This document shows, one piece after another, positions 1-7,238 of a DNA stretch of 12,404 nucleotides. Below the pieces are notes generated by a model. It worked only from the letters and a program-made list of their open reading frames with translations. It was not told where the DNA came from and made no database searches. Where the stretch lies: assembly GCA_023428185.1 (NCBI GenBank), contig JAEYYZ010000083.1, positions 1 to 12,404 of the forward strand. Reading direction: 5' to 3'. The translations under genes and the position numbers were made by a program. How positions within the stretch are numbered: position 1 is the first letter of the stretch; every line of letters starts with the position of its first letter. Source of the stretch: Actinomycetes bacterium. GTDB taxonomy: Bacteria; Actinomycetota; Actinomycetes; Actinomycetales; Demequinaceae.

Positions 1-1199
1 CGGACGGCATCAATCCCACGAGCGAAGTGAACCTGCTGTACGGCACGGGGGACATCTATCACTCGCTCCTGATGCGTTCTGCGAGCGCCGCCGCTACCAT
101 CCAAAGCCAGCAAGTTTCCACCATGACGGCTGCAGCGCAGTTCGGCGGCACGAGTAAAGACGACAACGACCCTGACACCCAACCAGTCGTGGAAGGGTGG
201 ACGCGTGGGTTCAAAATATCCCAGGTCACAGCTACCAATGACGTGGCGCAGTCGAACACACCTCTTCACGTGGGAACCACGGACCTTACACAGGCAGTGA
301 GCGCGGAGCCAGCTTGGCAGCTGTCCGCGGGTGGTACGGACATCAGTTTCACCTCGCGCTCCGACTACTACCGGCCGACTACGGCCATGGCATCGTCCTC
401 CGCGACGTGCCGTAGCGGCATCCCGCCGGGTCAGTCATGTGCGGCCGTAGAACTGGGAAATAGGGCCTCGTACGAAGAAGGCTCTGGCTACATCTTGATG
501 CACATTGATGGCACCGTATTTAGGCTCTCACGCCGCCTTGCGGAGGTCGCTGGACAGGCGAACAACGACCAGGCTTGGGTAGCGCGCTACACCTCCTCGC
601 CATCCGGCAACGCGGCGGTGGGATGCAACCCCACCATCTCCGGGCCGGGTTGCGTGGCCGCGGGCGCCACGCGCACCATGGCCCGAGTCAACCTCGGCAC
701 CATCGCAATCGGCGGAGCGTGGCAAGCCAGCGCTGCGCCCGAGGGATTAGTAGTGATTGAAGGCAGAGCAGCGTGTGCCTCAGGCTTCACGGAGACAGTC
801 ATGGCACAACGAGGTACGTCTCAAAAGGCAACAGCGCCTACGACTAATCGGTGCGGCCAAGTACGTTGGTGGACCGGCGGCGCGTATTCCACGGCTTCTT
901 TTGGTTCCAGCGCAATCGCGCCCATGAACACCTCAGAGGTGACCTGGACTAACGGTGATTACACGGTCACGGCGAGCGCAAGTATCAGTTTCTCAGCGGC
1001 ATCGGCAACGGTTACTGGCGACGATGCCACGTGTGTGACCGATGCGTGCTCGATCTCCGCTTCAACCGGCGCGATCACCATTGTTGTCACCTATAAGATC
1101 CAAACGCCGGACCCTGCGGACAACTATGCCATTGTGTCCGTGACGGACATCGAGGGCCCCAGTGCCAATGTTGCGTACAGGGAGGCCCCCGTTGCGTAG
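1..1199 (+). CDS. Large Cys-containing, probably exported T4P-associated protein (5' truncated)
   Basis: The reading frame is open at the left edge (first full codon at base 3) and stops with TAG at 1197-1199, giving 398 visible residues with the N-terminus missing. A GTG at 27 is only an internal codon; nothing marks it as a start. The visible part has no membrane segment, is rich in Ser, Thr, Ala and Gly, and contains eight Cys, several in close pairs (GCNPTISGPGC, TCVTDAC). That suggests an extracytoplasmic, disulphide-bonded beta-rich protein. I do not recognise the family. It overlaps the next gene, a prepilin, by a few bases, so it belongs to the same operon. By position it may be another large minor pilin (PilV-like) whose hydrophobic N-terminal helix lies upstream, or a pilus-borne adhesin; both are inference. 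The coding call is firm and the function is not. Confidence 0.85.
   Translation, partial: DGINPTSEVNLLYGTGDIYHSLLMRSASAAATIQSQQVSTMTAAAQFGGTSKDDNDPDTQPVVEGWTRGFKISQVTATNDVAQSNTPLHVGTTDLTQAVSAEPAWQLSAGGTDISFTSRSDYYRPTTAMASSSATCRSGIPPGQSCAAVELGNRASYEEGSGYILMHIDGTVFRLSRRLAEVAGQANNDQAWVARYTSSPSGNAAVGCNPTISGPGCVAAGATRTMARVNLGTIAIGGAWQASAAPEGLVVIEGRAACASGFTETVMAQRGTSQKATAPTTNRCGQVRWWTGGAYSTASFGSSAIAPMNTSEVTWTNGDYTVTASASISFSAASATVTGDDATCVTDACSISASTGAITIVVTYKIQTPDPADNYAIVSVTDIEGPSANVAYREAPVA
1179..1185 (+). promoter_or_regulatory. Ribosome binding site that decides the TTG start of the minor prepilin
   Basis: AGGGAGG at 1179-1185 is followed by 6 bases and then TTG at 1192. It lies inside the last codons of the upstream gene and supports the short-leader start over the GTG at 1162. 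Confidence 0.65.
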
Positions 1200-1884
1200 C
1201 TTTCTCAGAACCCGGCGTTTGCTCGCCGATGAGAGAGGTCTGTCTCTGACGGAACTGCTCATTTCTATGACGATCTTCAGTATCTTGATGGGGATCGTCA
1301 TGAGCGTGATGATCACACTGACCAATATGTCTCGCGACTCTGTCGCGCGCACCCAGGCAATTCAAGAGGCGCGTCTTGGCCTATCGCAGATTGACCGCCA
1401 AGTACGGTCCGGAAACGTGATTCTTGATCCGGCGGATGAGGATCCCGACGACTCAGGCGTTCCACCATTCTTCTCCATGCGGATCCACACTCAAGCTGGC
1501 GGTGTCGCCACGTGCGCGCAGTGGAGGGTAATCGATCACGACTCTGACACTTTTGGTGACCTCGAGTTCCGTACTTGGACGCCCGGTTTGCCTCTTACGG
1601 CAACACCATGGTCCCCGGTCGCGCACAACCTCATCTCCATGGATGTCGCACCCGCCAGTGCTGCAGATATCGACGTCGACGACCCCGAAACCTGGCCACC
1701 TTTTTGGGTGAACTCTGAAGCGTCGGGCAATACTGAGGCTCAGTATGTGAGCATCACCTTGCGTCTTAAAGACCCCGGCGAGAAGAACGACAGCAAGCCC
1801 ACATCCATTTCCACGACCATCACTGGTCGTAATACCGTGTTCAGTGTGCCCAGCACTGCTTGCTCTCCGGTGCCAACACCGTGA
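1192..1884 (+). CDS. Minor prepilin, PilW/GspJ-like (prepilin-type N-terminal cleavage/methylation domain)
   Basis: I place the start at TTG 1192. AGGGAGG at 1179-1185 lies 6 bases upstream, and this start gives a 16-residue basic leader ending in RG before the cleavage site, a normal prepilin leader length. The GTG at 1162 has no comparable ribosome site and lies inside the preceding gene. The class III signal is G16|L17-S-L-T-E21, with Glu at +5 of the mature protein, followed by a hydrophobic helix (about 17-43). After the helix comes a coiled stretch (SRDSVARTQAIQEARLGLSQ) and then a globular domain of about 160 residues with two Cys (109 and 224), which could form one disulphide. The protein has 230 residues, in the range of PilW/GspJ-type minor pilins. 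It should be cut by the PilD peptidase encoded two genes downstream. The prepilin assignment is sure; which minor pilin it is remains inference. Confidence 0.9.
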   Translation: MRSFLRTRRLLADERGLSLTELLISMTIFSILMGIVMSVMITLTNMSRDSVARTQAIQEARLGLSQIDRQVRSGNVILDPADEDPDDSGVPPFFSMRIHTQAGGVATCAQWRVIDHDSDTFGDLEFRTWTPGLPLTATPWSPVAHNLISMDVAPASAADIDVDDPETWPPFWVNSEASGNTEAQYVSITLRLKDPGEKNDSKPTSISTTITGRNTVFSVPSTACSPVPTP

Positions 1885-1904
1885 CAATGGTTCGAGGAGG
1901 CATC

Positions 1905-3569
1905 ATGAAGCGGTTCACCGAAGTGCTGCGAGACAGGCGCACAAGCGACGATGGTGTCGCCCTTGTGGCTGCTGTTGCGGTGGCCATTATTGGTGTGGCC
2001 ATCACTGTCATAGTGCTCACTCAAGCCATTGTTGTCACGAATGATACGGCTCGCGACCGGATCAGGACGCTCGAAGTGCACTCGGCGGAATCAGCCTTGG
2101 ACACGATGATGAGTGAACTGGCGACGACATCACCGTGTCCGGGGCCGGACTGGAGCCCCATGACAGTGGGCGAAGGTCCTACCGAGACCCTTGTGGAAGT
2201 GACTATTGAGTATTGGGGTGGCAATCCCAAGGTGAAGCTTGATTGCACCGCTGGAGTGCTGTCGGGGACCCCCAACTACGCGGTCATCACTACCGTTTCC
2301 ACTCCCGCTAACCCTGGCCCTGGAATCGCGCCGCAACGCACCTTCCAAGCCAAGGTGGACCTCATCCCTCAATCTGAGTCCATCCCGGGTGCGGCGCTTT
2401 TTGCCGCGACGGGAATCAGCACCGGTGGTGGCTTCAGATTGCTACCTGCTGACCCCTCGGCGCCAGCCGGAGTATGGATCGACAAAGGCAACTTTGTGTG
2501 CAACACCAACGTGCAGATCACGGGTGACCTGTACGTAGTGGATGGCTCTGTGACGATGCAGAACGGTTGCACGGCGAGCGGAGACGTGTGGGCGAAGACT
2601 GGTTACTCCAACTGCTGCACCGTGCCCAACAACGTGTGGCAAGTGGGCGGCGACTTGACCATTCGCAACGGCAATCTCACGTTGAGCAACCGCACGCGCA
2701 TCGGTGGCGATATCAAGGTCAATGGCACTGTGCCAATTCAAGCCTGGGCAGGCAACCCATGGTCCACCAGCACTATTGGCGGCTCGGCATGCGCCACCAA
2801 CCTGCCCAACCAGTGCACCGGTTTCACTGAGTTTGCACCTGTCGGGCTACCTCAAATCCACTTGGACTTGGCGGATTGGCAGCCCACGCCCGACGGAATG
2901 AATTTTGAACGCCAGTACAAAGCTCGATTTGGTGATGCCATCTTGAGGTCCTGGGGATACCACACGTTGCCCAACACCGACTGGCGTGTACAGCAGATCA
3001 AGGGCAACCCCTGCTACATCCCCGGTTACATGAACAGTGCGCCGGTGCAATTGCCGTTCCCGGGATCTACCACACCTACGTTGTTCGACATGCGTGACTG
3101 TTCTTTTCAACCGAACAACCCTGTGACCATCGAGTTGTACGCAGATGTCGCAATCTTCGCTAACTCCTTTTACGGATCCAACGGTCTCGTGGTGAAGTCG
3201 GGAGACGGCCAGCCTCACCGCATGTGGATGATCGTGCCGTGGGGTGGTGGAACCGAAGGACGCACTGCGACTCCGATTACCGTCAACGGCAGTTCCGTCA
3301 ACTACGACCCCGGCAACGTCCAGTTCGACACTGGCCTCACCGTCAACAAACCGATCTCGCTGTTCGTGTACACACCCGAGTCACTCAACTTCCCCAACAA
3401 ATCGGACACATACGGTCAGTTGTATGGGCGGGCTGTCACCGTGGGCGAGGGGAGCGGCAAGTTCTTCTACACCCATGTGGGAGTGCCTGGAGTGAACCTC
3501 GCAATTCCCACGTCAACGGCAGTCGGCTTCGAGGTTGCCATCGTCAGCAAGCAAGAGTTGCAAAATTAG
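1905..3569 (+). CDS. PilX-like large pilus protein with pilin-type N-terminal helix lacking Glu+5
   Basis: ATG 1905 is preceded by GAGGAGG (1894-1900), so it is preferred over the in-frame codons at 1860 and 1887. The product has 554 residues. Residues 1-16 are basic, then D16-G17-V-A-L-V-A, a hydrophobic helix to about 44, and the AES-ALD stretch (61-66) common after the helix in the PilX N-terminal family. The residue five places after G17 is Ala, not the usual pilin Glu. Residues about 195-275 hold repeats of the form GD(L/V/I)...G (207, 226, 249, 268), suggesting a short beta-solenoid like that of polymer-forming or bactofilin-type proteins. The C-terminal part (about 400-550, with ISLFVYTPESLNF and GQLYGRAV) resembles the conserved end seen in other large PilX-like proteins. 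There are ten Cys, an even number that fits disulphides outside the cell. It lies between a prepilin and pilD. The role is inferred: minor pilin or tip subunit, analogous to GspK. Confidence 0.8.
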   Translation: MKRFTEVLRDRRTSDDGVALVAAVAVAIIGVAITVIVLTQAIVVTNDTARDRIRTLEVHSAESALDTMMSELATTSPCPGPDWSPMTVGEGPTETLVEVTIEYWGGNPKVKLDCTAGVLSGTPNYAVITTVSTPANPGPGIAPQRTFQAKVDLIPQSESIPGAALFAATGISTGGGFRLLPADPSAPAGVWIDKGNFVCNTNVQITGDLYVVDGSVTMQNGCTASGDVWAKTGYSNCCTVPNNVWQVGGDLTIRNGNLTLSNRTRIGGDIKVNGTVPIQAWAGNPWSTSTIGGSACATNLPNQCTGFTEFAPVGLPQIHLDLADWQPTPDGMNFERQYKARFGDAILRSWGYHTLPNTDWRVQQIKGNPCYIPGYMNSAPVQLPFPGSTTPTLFDMRDCSFQPNNPVTIELYADVAIFANSFYGSNGLVVKSGDGQPHRMWMIVPWGGGTEGRTATPITVNGSSVNYDPGNVQFDTGLTVNKPISLFVYTPESLNFPNKSDTYGQLYGRAVTVGEGSGKFFYTHVGVPGVNLAIPTSTAVGFEVAIVSKQELQN

Positions 3570-4347
3570 CGAGGTTGTTCTTGCCGCGGTAATGATTGCG
3601 GGTCTGCTTGTTGGTTCGTTCACGAACGTCCTGATCGCGCGTGTTCCTGCAGGCAAAGGTGTGATTACGGGGCGTAGCGCATGCCCGCGCTGCAATCACA
3701 CATTGGCTTGGTATGACAACCTGCCGCTTCTGTCGTGGTTGGTGTTGCGCGCTCGGTGTAGGTACTGTTCCACGCGAATCAGCGCCCAATACCCCCTGGT
3801 AGAAGGTGCCGTAGCCCTCCTGTGGCTCGCGGTATACCTGGTACATGGCATCGGCTTCACGGCTTTGCTTCTTGCTTACCTGGCACCCGTCTCTGTGGCG
3901 CTCACAGTGATTGATGTGCGGCACCATCGTCTGCCTCATCGCATCGTGTTGCCTTCATATGCGGTGACAGTGGCCATCATGGCGTGCGCGTGGACCAGCG
4001 GCGAGAGCGCGTCCTGGTGGACAGCTCTCATTGGTCTCGTAGCGTTGGGGGGTTTCTACGGGCTGCTGTGGTTCATCTACCCCAAGGGCATGGGTTTTGG
4101 CGATGTGACAACAGCCGGTTTGCTCGGGTTGGCTTTGGGGTTCCTCGGGCTTGAGAACCTTGCTGTGGGCGCCATCGCCGGTCCTCTCGTAGGTGGACTG
4201 ATGGTGATTGCCCTTGCGACTGTTCGCAAGGCTGGGCGAGGAACGCGAATTCCTTACGGACCCGCGCTTCTCACAGGAGCGTGGATTGGCCTCCTTGCGG
4301 GCTCGGAGTTGGCGGCCGGCTACTTGAGAATTCTTGGTGTGCAGTGA
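3535..4347 (+). CDS. pilD: Prepilin peptidase / N-methyltransferase (PilD/GspO type, A24 aspartic protease)
   Basis: This integral membrane enzyme cuts prepilin leaders after Gly and methylates the new N-terminus. Numbered from TTG 3535 it has 270 residues. A first membrane helix (about 13-36, ending GSFTNVLIARVP) leads to the cytoplasmic zinc/methylase domain with C50-x2-C53 and C75-x2-C78 and the DNLPLLSWL...QYPLVE segment. Several more helices follow. Both catalytic Asp are present: D127 (VID) and D190 (GFGD). Two family positions are unusual: LPH where LPD is common (133-135), and GDVT where GDVK is common. The start is uncertain. TTG 3535 overlaps the previous gene by 35 bases and keeps a full first helix but has no well-spaced ribosome site; ATG 3592 lacks one too and would shorten helix 1. 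It is the only processing enzyme in view for the neighbouring prepilins. Confidence 0.92.
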   Translation: MPSSASKSCKISEVVLAAVMIAGLLVGSFTNVLIARVPAGKGVITGRSACPRCNHTLAWYDNLPLLSWLVLRARCRYCSTRISAQYPLVEGAVALLWLAVYLVHGIGFTALLLAYLAPVSVALTVIDVRHHRLPHRIVLPSYAVTVAIMACAWTSGESASWWTALIGLVALGGFYGLLWFIYPKGMGFGDVTTAGLLGLALGFLGLENLAVGAIAGPLVGGLMVIALATVRKAGRGTRIPYGPALLTGAWIGLLAGSELAAGYLRILGVQ

Positions 4348-4367
4348 ACACGGGATGTTCGTCCGAT

Positions 4368-4400
4368 AAGTGCGAGATGCGTAATACGTCACCCGCACTT
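4368..4400 (+). repeat. Inverted repeat after pilD, possible weak terminator or operator
   Basis: AAGTGCG (4368-4374) and CGCACTT (4394-4400) are perfect complements separated by 19 bases. The centre contains CGTAATACG (4380-4388), itself symmetric. No T-rich run follows, so this is not a clear rho-independent terminator. It lies just before the candidate pilM promoter and could instead be a regulator site. Confidence 0.35.
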
Positions 4401-4427
4401 GATTCCGGGGCTAAACGTGCCGATAGT
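4399..4427 (+). promoter_or_regulatory. Candidate promoter for pilMNO
   Basis: TTGATT (4399-4404) is followed by exactly 17 bases and then GATAGT (4422-4427); each box matches four of six bases of the sigma-70-type consensus. An alternative -10 box is TAGTGT at 4424-4429. The expected transcript start near 4434 would leave a short leader containing the GGAGGGAG ribosome site (4447-4454). It is the only sizeable gap within the pilus genes, so a second promoter here is plausible. The call rests on pattern matching only. Confidence 0.4.
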
Positions 4428-4459
4428 GTGGGCGTATCAGTCGTGTGGAGGGAGAACCC

Positions 4460-5518
4460 GTGGCGTCGCGGATGATCGGTGTTGATATTGGCAACACGCA
4501 TATCCGGGCTGCTGAAGTGGAATTGTCTGGTCGTTCGGGCAACCTTCTCGGCACCCTTGCTGCCTTTGCCTCTATCCCAGTTCCCCCGGGCGCTGTAGGG
4601 GACGGCGAGGTTCTTGAGGTCCAGACCATCGCGACCCTGCTTAAGCAATTGTGGTCCCGTGGCGGGTTCTCCCAGAAGCACGTGGTGGTCGGACTTGGCA
4701 GCCCGCGGACGGTAGTGCGTGAGATGGAGGTGCCGGCCTTGCCAATGTCGCAAGTCCGGACTTCCCTGCAGTTCCAGGTTGCTGAGATCTTGCCGATGCC
4801 CACAGACGAAGCTCTGCTTGATTTCTATCCCACCGCTCACCGGGTTGACGATGGCCGCGAACTGCTCCGCGGGATACTCGTCGGTGCTGCGAAAGCCTCC
4901 GTGTCGACCACGATCATGGCGGTGGAAACAGCAGGCTTGCGCCCCATCGGAGTGGACTTAAGTGCTTTCGCGTTGGTCCGTGCACAAACCGCGGGCGAGT
5001 GGGGTCAGCAGACGGTGGCTTTTGTTGATGTCGGTGCGCGTGTCACTACTGTCGTCATCGCAGAGCGCGGTCAGCCGCGAATGGTCCGTCTTCTGCCCAC
5101 GGGTGGGCAAGATGCCACCGATGCCGTGGTGAGCGCCATGCAGGTTCCGGTTGGCGATGCGGAACAGCTCAAGCGCGCTATCGGCCTCAGTGCTGAAGTA
5201 GCGCCCGGCCAAGAATTGGCGCGCGATGCGGTGAGCCAAGCCACGCGCCAATTGGTGGAAGGTGTAAGGAACACCTTTGTGTACTTCACGGGCAACAATC
5301 CGGGCCAGAGTATCCAGCACGTGGTGCTGACAGGGGGCGGTGCGTTCCTCCCAGGCCTGGGGCAATACTTGGCTAGCACCAGTCGGCTTCCCGTGAGTTT
5401 TGGTGCTGGGCCTGTGGGAGTGAAGGTGTCTAAGAAGGCTGCAGCCAACACTGCCGGTCAAGAAATGTTGATCACGACTGCGGTGGGGCTCGCGTTGGCG
5501 GAGGTGCACTCAAAGTGA
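4460..5518 (+). CDS. pilM: Type IV pilus assembly protein PilM (actin/FtsA-like fold)
   Basis: PilM is a cytoplasmic actin-fold protein that binds the N-terminus of PilN and links the inner-membrane platform to the assembly ATPases. GTG 4460 is chosen because GGAGGGAG (4447-4454) lies just upstream; GTG 4445 would overlap that site. The 352-residue product shows actin-fold nucleotide motifs: phosphate-1 (IGVDIGNTHIRAAEVE, about 6-21), phosphate-2 (VAFVDVGARVTTVVI, 186-200) and the adenosine-binding Gly motif (VVLTGGGAFLPGLGQYLA, 288-305). The VVVGLGSPRTVVREMEVP segment (75-92) is typical of the PilM domain. Length matches the family. Its stop overlaps the pilN start (GTGA), so the two are probably translationally coupled. 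Confidence 0.95.
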   Translation: MASRMIGVDIGNTHIRAAEVELSGRSGNLLGTLAAFASIPVPPGAVGDGEVLEVQTIATLLKQLWSRGGFSQKHVVVGLGSPRTVVREMEVPALPMSQVRTSLQFQVAEILPMPTDEALLDFYPTAHRVDDGRELLRGILVGAAKASVSTTIMAVETAGLRPIGVDLSAFALVRAQTAGEWGQQTVAFVDVGARVTTVVIAERGQPRMVRLLPTGGQDATDAVVSAMQVPVGDAEQLKRAIGLSAEVAPGQELARDAVSQATRQLVEGVRNTFVYFTGNNPGQSIQHVVLTGGGAFLPGLGQYLASTSRLPVSFGAGPVGVKVSKKAAANTAGQEMLITTAVGLALAEVHSK

Positions 5519-6453
5519 CCACTATTCCCGCGCACATCAAGGCTCCTGCAGTTCCGCAGGTAAATCTGCTACCCCCCGAGGTGGGGCAACGTCGCAAGCG
5601 GGGCGCTCGCCGTGCTTGGGCACTCGCTTTCTTGTCGGTCTTCGTCCTTGCCATCGCAGCTGCGTATTTCTACGCGAACATGCTGGCGCGGCAAGCGCAA
5701 GACGCGGCTCTTGAGGAAGAATCGCGCACCGCGATTCTCAACGCTCAGCTCGCTGAATTCTCCCAGGTCGATGCCGTGAAGGCCGTGCTCGCGAACGGGG
5801 ATTCTGCTCGTCAGTACAGCGCGGCTGTGGAAGTGTTCTGGCCACTCTTACTTTCAGGCGTGGAAGGGGCTCTGCCCGACACTGCCGTCATTGAGACCTT
5901 CCAATTGGGCCTGCCTTCGTTCAACCAGAGCCCCGCGCAATCGGCATCGCCTTTTGCTAACTCCCCTGTAGGAACGCTGCTGTTCACCGCAACGGTGCCT
6001 TCTGCGGTGGACGCTTCCGCGGTGGAGGATGCTCTCAACACCGTGCCGTTCTTTGACCGCGCACGCGTCACCGCCGTGCGACTCGATGACGAGTCCGCAG
6101 GAGGAGGGGAAGGTGGCGCAGCGGAGGATGGGACATTGACTTGGGTCATCGACGGGGCAGTGGATCTCACCTATGAAGGCATGATGTTCCGGTTCCAGCC
6201 GCTGTGGTTTGGGGTGACAGAAGAGACGAGTGAGGGAACTGAAGGTGAAGAGGCTTCCGGGGCTCCGGACGTCCCGCCTTTGCGGGACTACTACGAGGAG
6301 TTCTACGCCGCGCTGATGGCTAATCGCGGTACTCCTACAGGCTTCCCTGAGTTGCCCGATGCGACGCCGCCCGCGTTTGTACCTGGTTTGCAGGGTGCCG
6401 TAGCCCCGCCGTCACCAGAGCCGTCGCCGACACCAGAGGAGGCAAGCGCGTGA
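5515..6453 (+). CDS. pilN: Type IV pilus assembly protein PilN with long C-terminal extension
   Basis: PilN is a bitopic membrane protein that pairs with PilO outside the membrane and binds PilM inside. GTG 5515 overlaps the pilM stop by 4 bases; GGAGG lies at 5500-5504. The N-terminal cytoplasmic tail has QVNLLPPEV (15-23), the conserved PilM-binding motif. A basic stretch (RRKRGARR) precedes a single membrane helix (about 34-56), then a coiled segment (57-85) and a ferredoxin-like domain (about 97-225). That domain appears to carry a Gly/Glu/Asp-rich loop (191-206). At 312 residues it is well over the usual size of about 180-220. The excess is a C-terminal tail (about 233-312) that is acidic, then Pro-rich (PPSPEPSPTPEE). 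The tail lies outside the membrane and has no assigned role. Confidence 0.9.
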   Translation: MTTIPAHIKAPAVPQVNLLPPEVGQRRKRGARRAWALAFLSVFVLAIAAAYFYANMLARQAQDAALEEESRTAILNAQLAEFSQVDAVKAVLANGDSARQYSAAVEVFWPLLLSGVEGALPDTAVIETFQLGLPSFNQSPAQSASPFANSPVGTLLFTATVPSAVDASAVEDALNTVPFFDRARVTAVRLDDESAGGGEGGAAEDGTLTWVIDGAVDLTYEGMMFRFQPLWFGVTEETSEGTEGEEASGAPDVPPLRDYYEEFYAALMANRGTPTGFPELPDATPPAFVPGLQGAVAPPSPEPSPTPEEASA

Positions 6454-7193
6454 ACAAGAGCAACGATCTAGGCTTCATGGCCGGAATGGCTTTCCTCGCG
6501 CTCGTCATCGCAGCTGCAGCGTATTTCTTGCTCATCAGCCCTGCTCTCGCGACACGTAGCGCGGCCATTGAGGCAGAAGAGGCTGCACGGAACTTCAACG
6601 ACAATTTGGAACTTCGGATTGCTCAGTATCGGGTCGAAGCTCAGAAACTTCCCGAGATTGAGGAGCAGATCGAAGAGATCCGGACACAGTTGACGCCACA
6701 AGAGAATGTTCCGGTGGTGCGTAGAGATATTGCGCGCATCCTTGCGGCGGAGGCGATCACTCTGGAATCGGAGACCGTGAGTCTGCCAGGCCTTGTCGTG
6801 CCTGGGCAAACAGTGCTTGCGCCTTCGGCTTACGCAGTGGGTCGTCAGAGTTTCACTGACGCGTTGGTGTTCCAGGACCTGTACGGCACAGCGATTGACA
6901 TGCAATGGCAAGGGTCGTACGCCAGCATCGTCCGCGCCATCGCACAGTTGCAGATGTCTGAAGACCGCTATTACCTGGTCAGCAACTTCACAATCACTCC
7001 CGACACTGAGGCTGGCGAGGGTATTTACGACGCGACGGTACAGGTCTACTTCTTCACCCTTGTCGATCAAGCGGGCGGTATTGACCCAGGTCGCAACGAG
7101 ACCACGGTCGATCCTGAGACCGGGGAAAGGGTGCCGGACGCCCAGCCTGGTGACGCTCTGCGACCGCTCGTTCCGTGGGTCGCTGAGGAATAG
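6450..7193 (+). CDS. pilO: Type IV pilus assembly protein PilO
   Basis: PilO is the partner of PilN in the inner-membrane alignment platform. GTG 6450 overlaps the pilN stop by 4 bases and is served by AGAGGAGG (6435-6442) at 7-base spacing. The 247-residue product has a short cytoplasmic N-terminus, one membrane helix (about 8-31), a charged coiled coil (about 37-82, with LPEIEEQIEEIRTQL) and a C-terminal alpha/beta domain (about 88-208) ending in the strand YDATVQVYFFTLV. A final acidic, Pro-containing tail of about 38 residues follows (DPGRNETTVDPETGERVPD region). Order and architecture are those of pilM-pilN-pilO in other bacteria. No pilP or pilQ follows, as expected without an outer membrane. 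Confidence 0.92.
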   Translation: MNKSNDLGFMAGMAFLALVIAAAAYFLLISPALATRSAAIEAEEAARNFNDNLELRIAQYRVEAQKLPEIEEQIEEIRTQLTPQENVPVVRRDIARILAAEAITLESETVSLPGLVVPGQTVLAPSAYAVGRQSFTDALVFQDLYGTAIDMQWQGSYASIVRAIAQLQMSEDRYYLVSNFTITPDTEAGEGIYDATVQVYFFTLVDQAGGIDPGRNETTVDPETGERVPDAQPGDALRPLVPWVAEE

Positions 7194-7201
7194 TCTCGCG
7201 C

Positions 7202-7235
7202 CTTGTGGCTGGTCTTTGAGGAGGCCAGCCACAAG
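7202..7235 (+). terminator. Strong hairpin after pilO, probable terminator or attenuator
   Basis: CTTGTGGCTGG (7202-7212) is perfectly complementary to CCAGCCACAAG (7225-7235). Allowing two G-U pairs, the stem extends to 15 base pairs closed by a TGAG tetraloop (7217-7220). It starts 9 bases after the pilO stop. No T run follows (next bases TCATT), so termination may be partial or factor-assisted. It separates the pilus genes from the aro genes. Confidence 0.6.
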
Positions 7236-7238
7236 TCA

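Noticed and set aside
1162..1191. GTG 1162 as start of the minor prepilin
   Set aside because: It would give a 26-residue leader and lacks a ribosome site, while TTG 1192 has AGGGAGG at 6 bases and a normal 16-residue leader.
1840..1862. CAGTG/CACTG hairpin near the end of the minor prepilin gene
   Set aside because: It is short, within coding sequence, and followed by a gene in the same operon, so a terminator is unlikely.
5545..5560. CCTGC/GCAGG small hairpin early in pilN
   Set aside because: The stem is only five base pairs, lies inside coding sequence, and can be explained by chance and codon choice.
6468..7232. 254-residue minus-strand open frame opposite pilO
   Set aside because: It lies wholly across a clear pilO and has no family features; long antisense frames are common in GC-rich coding sequence.
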